Position numbers and translations under genes: made by a program. Positions 63,375 through 64,000 of a DNA stretch of 64,000 bases are shown piece after piece. Source of the stretch: Coleofasciculus sp. LEGE 07092 (GTDB lineage: Bacteria > Cyanobacteriota > Cyanobacteriia > Cyanobacteriales > Coleofasciculaceae). Position 1 is the stretch's first letter, and every line of letters begins with the position of its first letter. Below the pieces are notes generated by a model. That model was not told the DNA's origin. It saw nothing but the letters and a program-made list of their open reading frames with translations, and ran no database searches. The stretch spans positions 21,093 to 85,092 of the forward strand of contig NZ_JADEWY010000006.1 of NCBI RefSeq assembly GCF_015207375.1, in the 5' to 3' direction.

Positions 63375-64000
63375 ATGGAGTCAAAAGTAGCAAAACATAC
63401 TTCTAACTACAGCTCGTTAAGTATTCATGGGTCGGGCAATTGTGCGGCAATCCAGCACCTGTTGCAGCAAAAACTCTCAGTAGCACTTCCTTCGTTACAT
63501 CCTGGAAAAACGCCACTAACACTTAGACAGATTCCCCTGCGCCGCTTGTCCGATAACAGCAGCATACTGTACCGCTCTGCGATCGCTCTCCAACTTGCAC
63601 CCCTGTTGCAACGAACCGCCCTCGATATTGCCAATCAACTAACCGCTACCCTGTTAAGCTTCAGTCAGAACAGTATCAGTCAATCTTATCTAGACTTCAA
63701 GGTTGACGTGATATCTCCCGGTTGGATTCAGTTTCGATTGAGCGATCGCGGTTTAGCTACTTGGTTACAGCAGTTAATTAAAATACCCTCCTTGCTCTCA
63801 AATCAGGGAAATTACTTAGATTGGGCATTTCAGGAAACAGGGGGAGTAGGGGATAACAGCAGAACCGTTCAAACTTGCAAAGATAGCGGCAATCTCTTTC
63901 CAATCCAGTATGTTCATGCCCGTTGTTGTTCACTCCTGCGCTTGGCTCATCGCCAGGGTGCGATCGCATTAAAAATAGATGGGGTGCAGGGGTGCAGGGG
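63375..64000 (+). CDS. DALR anticodon-binding domain protein, truncated by window edge
   Basis: The frame starting at the ATG at 63375 (MESKVAKHTSNYSSLSIHG) is open to the end of the window, at least 208 codons. It reads AIQHLLQQKLSVALPSLHPG, then IPLRRLSDNSSILYRSAIAL and, near the right edge, FPIQYVHARCCSLLRLAHRQ, the core of the DALR domain of arginyl-tRNA synthetases. Cyanobacteria encode a separate short protein with this domain and no catalytic core; its role is unknown. The last visible codons (GVQGCRG) derive from a GGGGTGCA tandem repeat, which may be an insertion. Divergent from the Crp/Fnr regulator. Confidence 0.8.
   Translation, partial: MESKVAKHTSNYSSLSIHGSGNCAAIQHLLQQKLSVALPSLHPGKTPLTLRQIPLRRLSDNSSILYRSAIALQLAPLLQRTALDIANQLTATLLSFSQNSISQSYLDFKVDVISPGWIQFRLSDRGLATWLQQLIKIPSLLSNQGNYLDWAFQETGGVGDNSRTVQTCKDSGNLFPIQYVHARCCSLLRLAHRQGAIALKIDGVQGCR

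Noticed and set aside
1..64000. Prophage or insertion sequence with transposase
   Set aside because: No transposase, integrase or phage structural gene was recognised on either strand; only non-coding repeat elements were seen.

Overview
The window comes from a cyanobacterium, most likely a filamentous one. Support: the HIP1 octamer GCGATCGC recurs throughout; NDH-1 subunits NdhD and NdhF, a plant-type 15-cis-zeta-carotene isomerase, the RuBisCO regulator RbcR and cyanobacterial-type S4 are present; and there are two HpsE-type hormogonium-polysaccharide glycosyltransferases. Short G-rich tandem repeats and (A/T)TGGTCATTAGTC repeats between genes are also typical of filamentous genomes. No transposase, phage gene, CRISPR array, rRNA or tRNA was recognised.

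Layout. 1-10.9 kb: 3' part of a hybrid histidine kinase, a small membrane protein, a GH38 alpha-mannosidase, a large unassigned protein with two small coupled genes, and a HTH-NACHT (NLR-like) NTPase. 10.9-29.0 kb, minus strand: a seven-gene nonribosomal peptide operon. 29.5-41.5 kb: Ser/Thr kinase with SH3b domain, moaA, rpsD, glutathionyl-hydroquinone reductase-like protein, DUF815 ATPase, coiled-coil membrane protein, thioredoxin-like [2Fe-2S] ferredoxin, remnant of a response regulator, and a CHAT (caspase-like) membrane protein. 41.5-48 kb: ndhF-ndhD, a CGLC thioredoxin, Z-ISO and rbcR. 48-50.6 kb: zinc-ribbon Ser/Thr kinase followed by a membrane-anchored PstS-like protein. 51-62.5 kb: surface polysaccharide block of five glycosyltransferases, two multi-pass GT-C-like proteins and an HTTM-type membrane protein. 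62.6-64 kb: a Crp/Fnr regulator and, divergently, the start of a DALR-domain protein that runs off the window.

The most interesting unit is the NRPS operon (28,961 down to 10,907). Its first two genes look like a starter-unit route: an acyl-AMP ligase most like oxalyl-CoA synthetases (AAE3/Pcs60 type) fused to a carrier protein, and an isocitrate lyase/PEP mutase-superfamily enzyme with the CGH lyase motif found in oxaloacetate hydrolases and related C-C lyases. Three NRPS proteins follow, joined by ATGA overlaps: C-formyltransferase-half C-A-PCP, C-A-PCP (valine-like code) and C-A-PCP-TE, whose TE has Cys instead of Ser in the nucleophile elbow. A glycosyltransferase and a sugar aminotransferase close the operon. 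By inference it makes a short acyl-tripeptide, possibly oxalyl-capped, formylated and glycosylated; I cannot match it to a known product.
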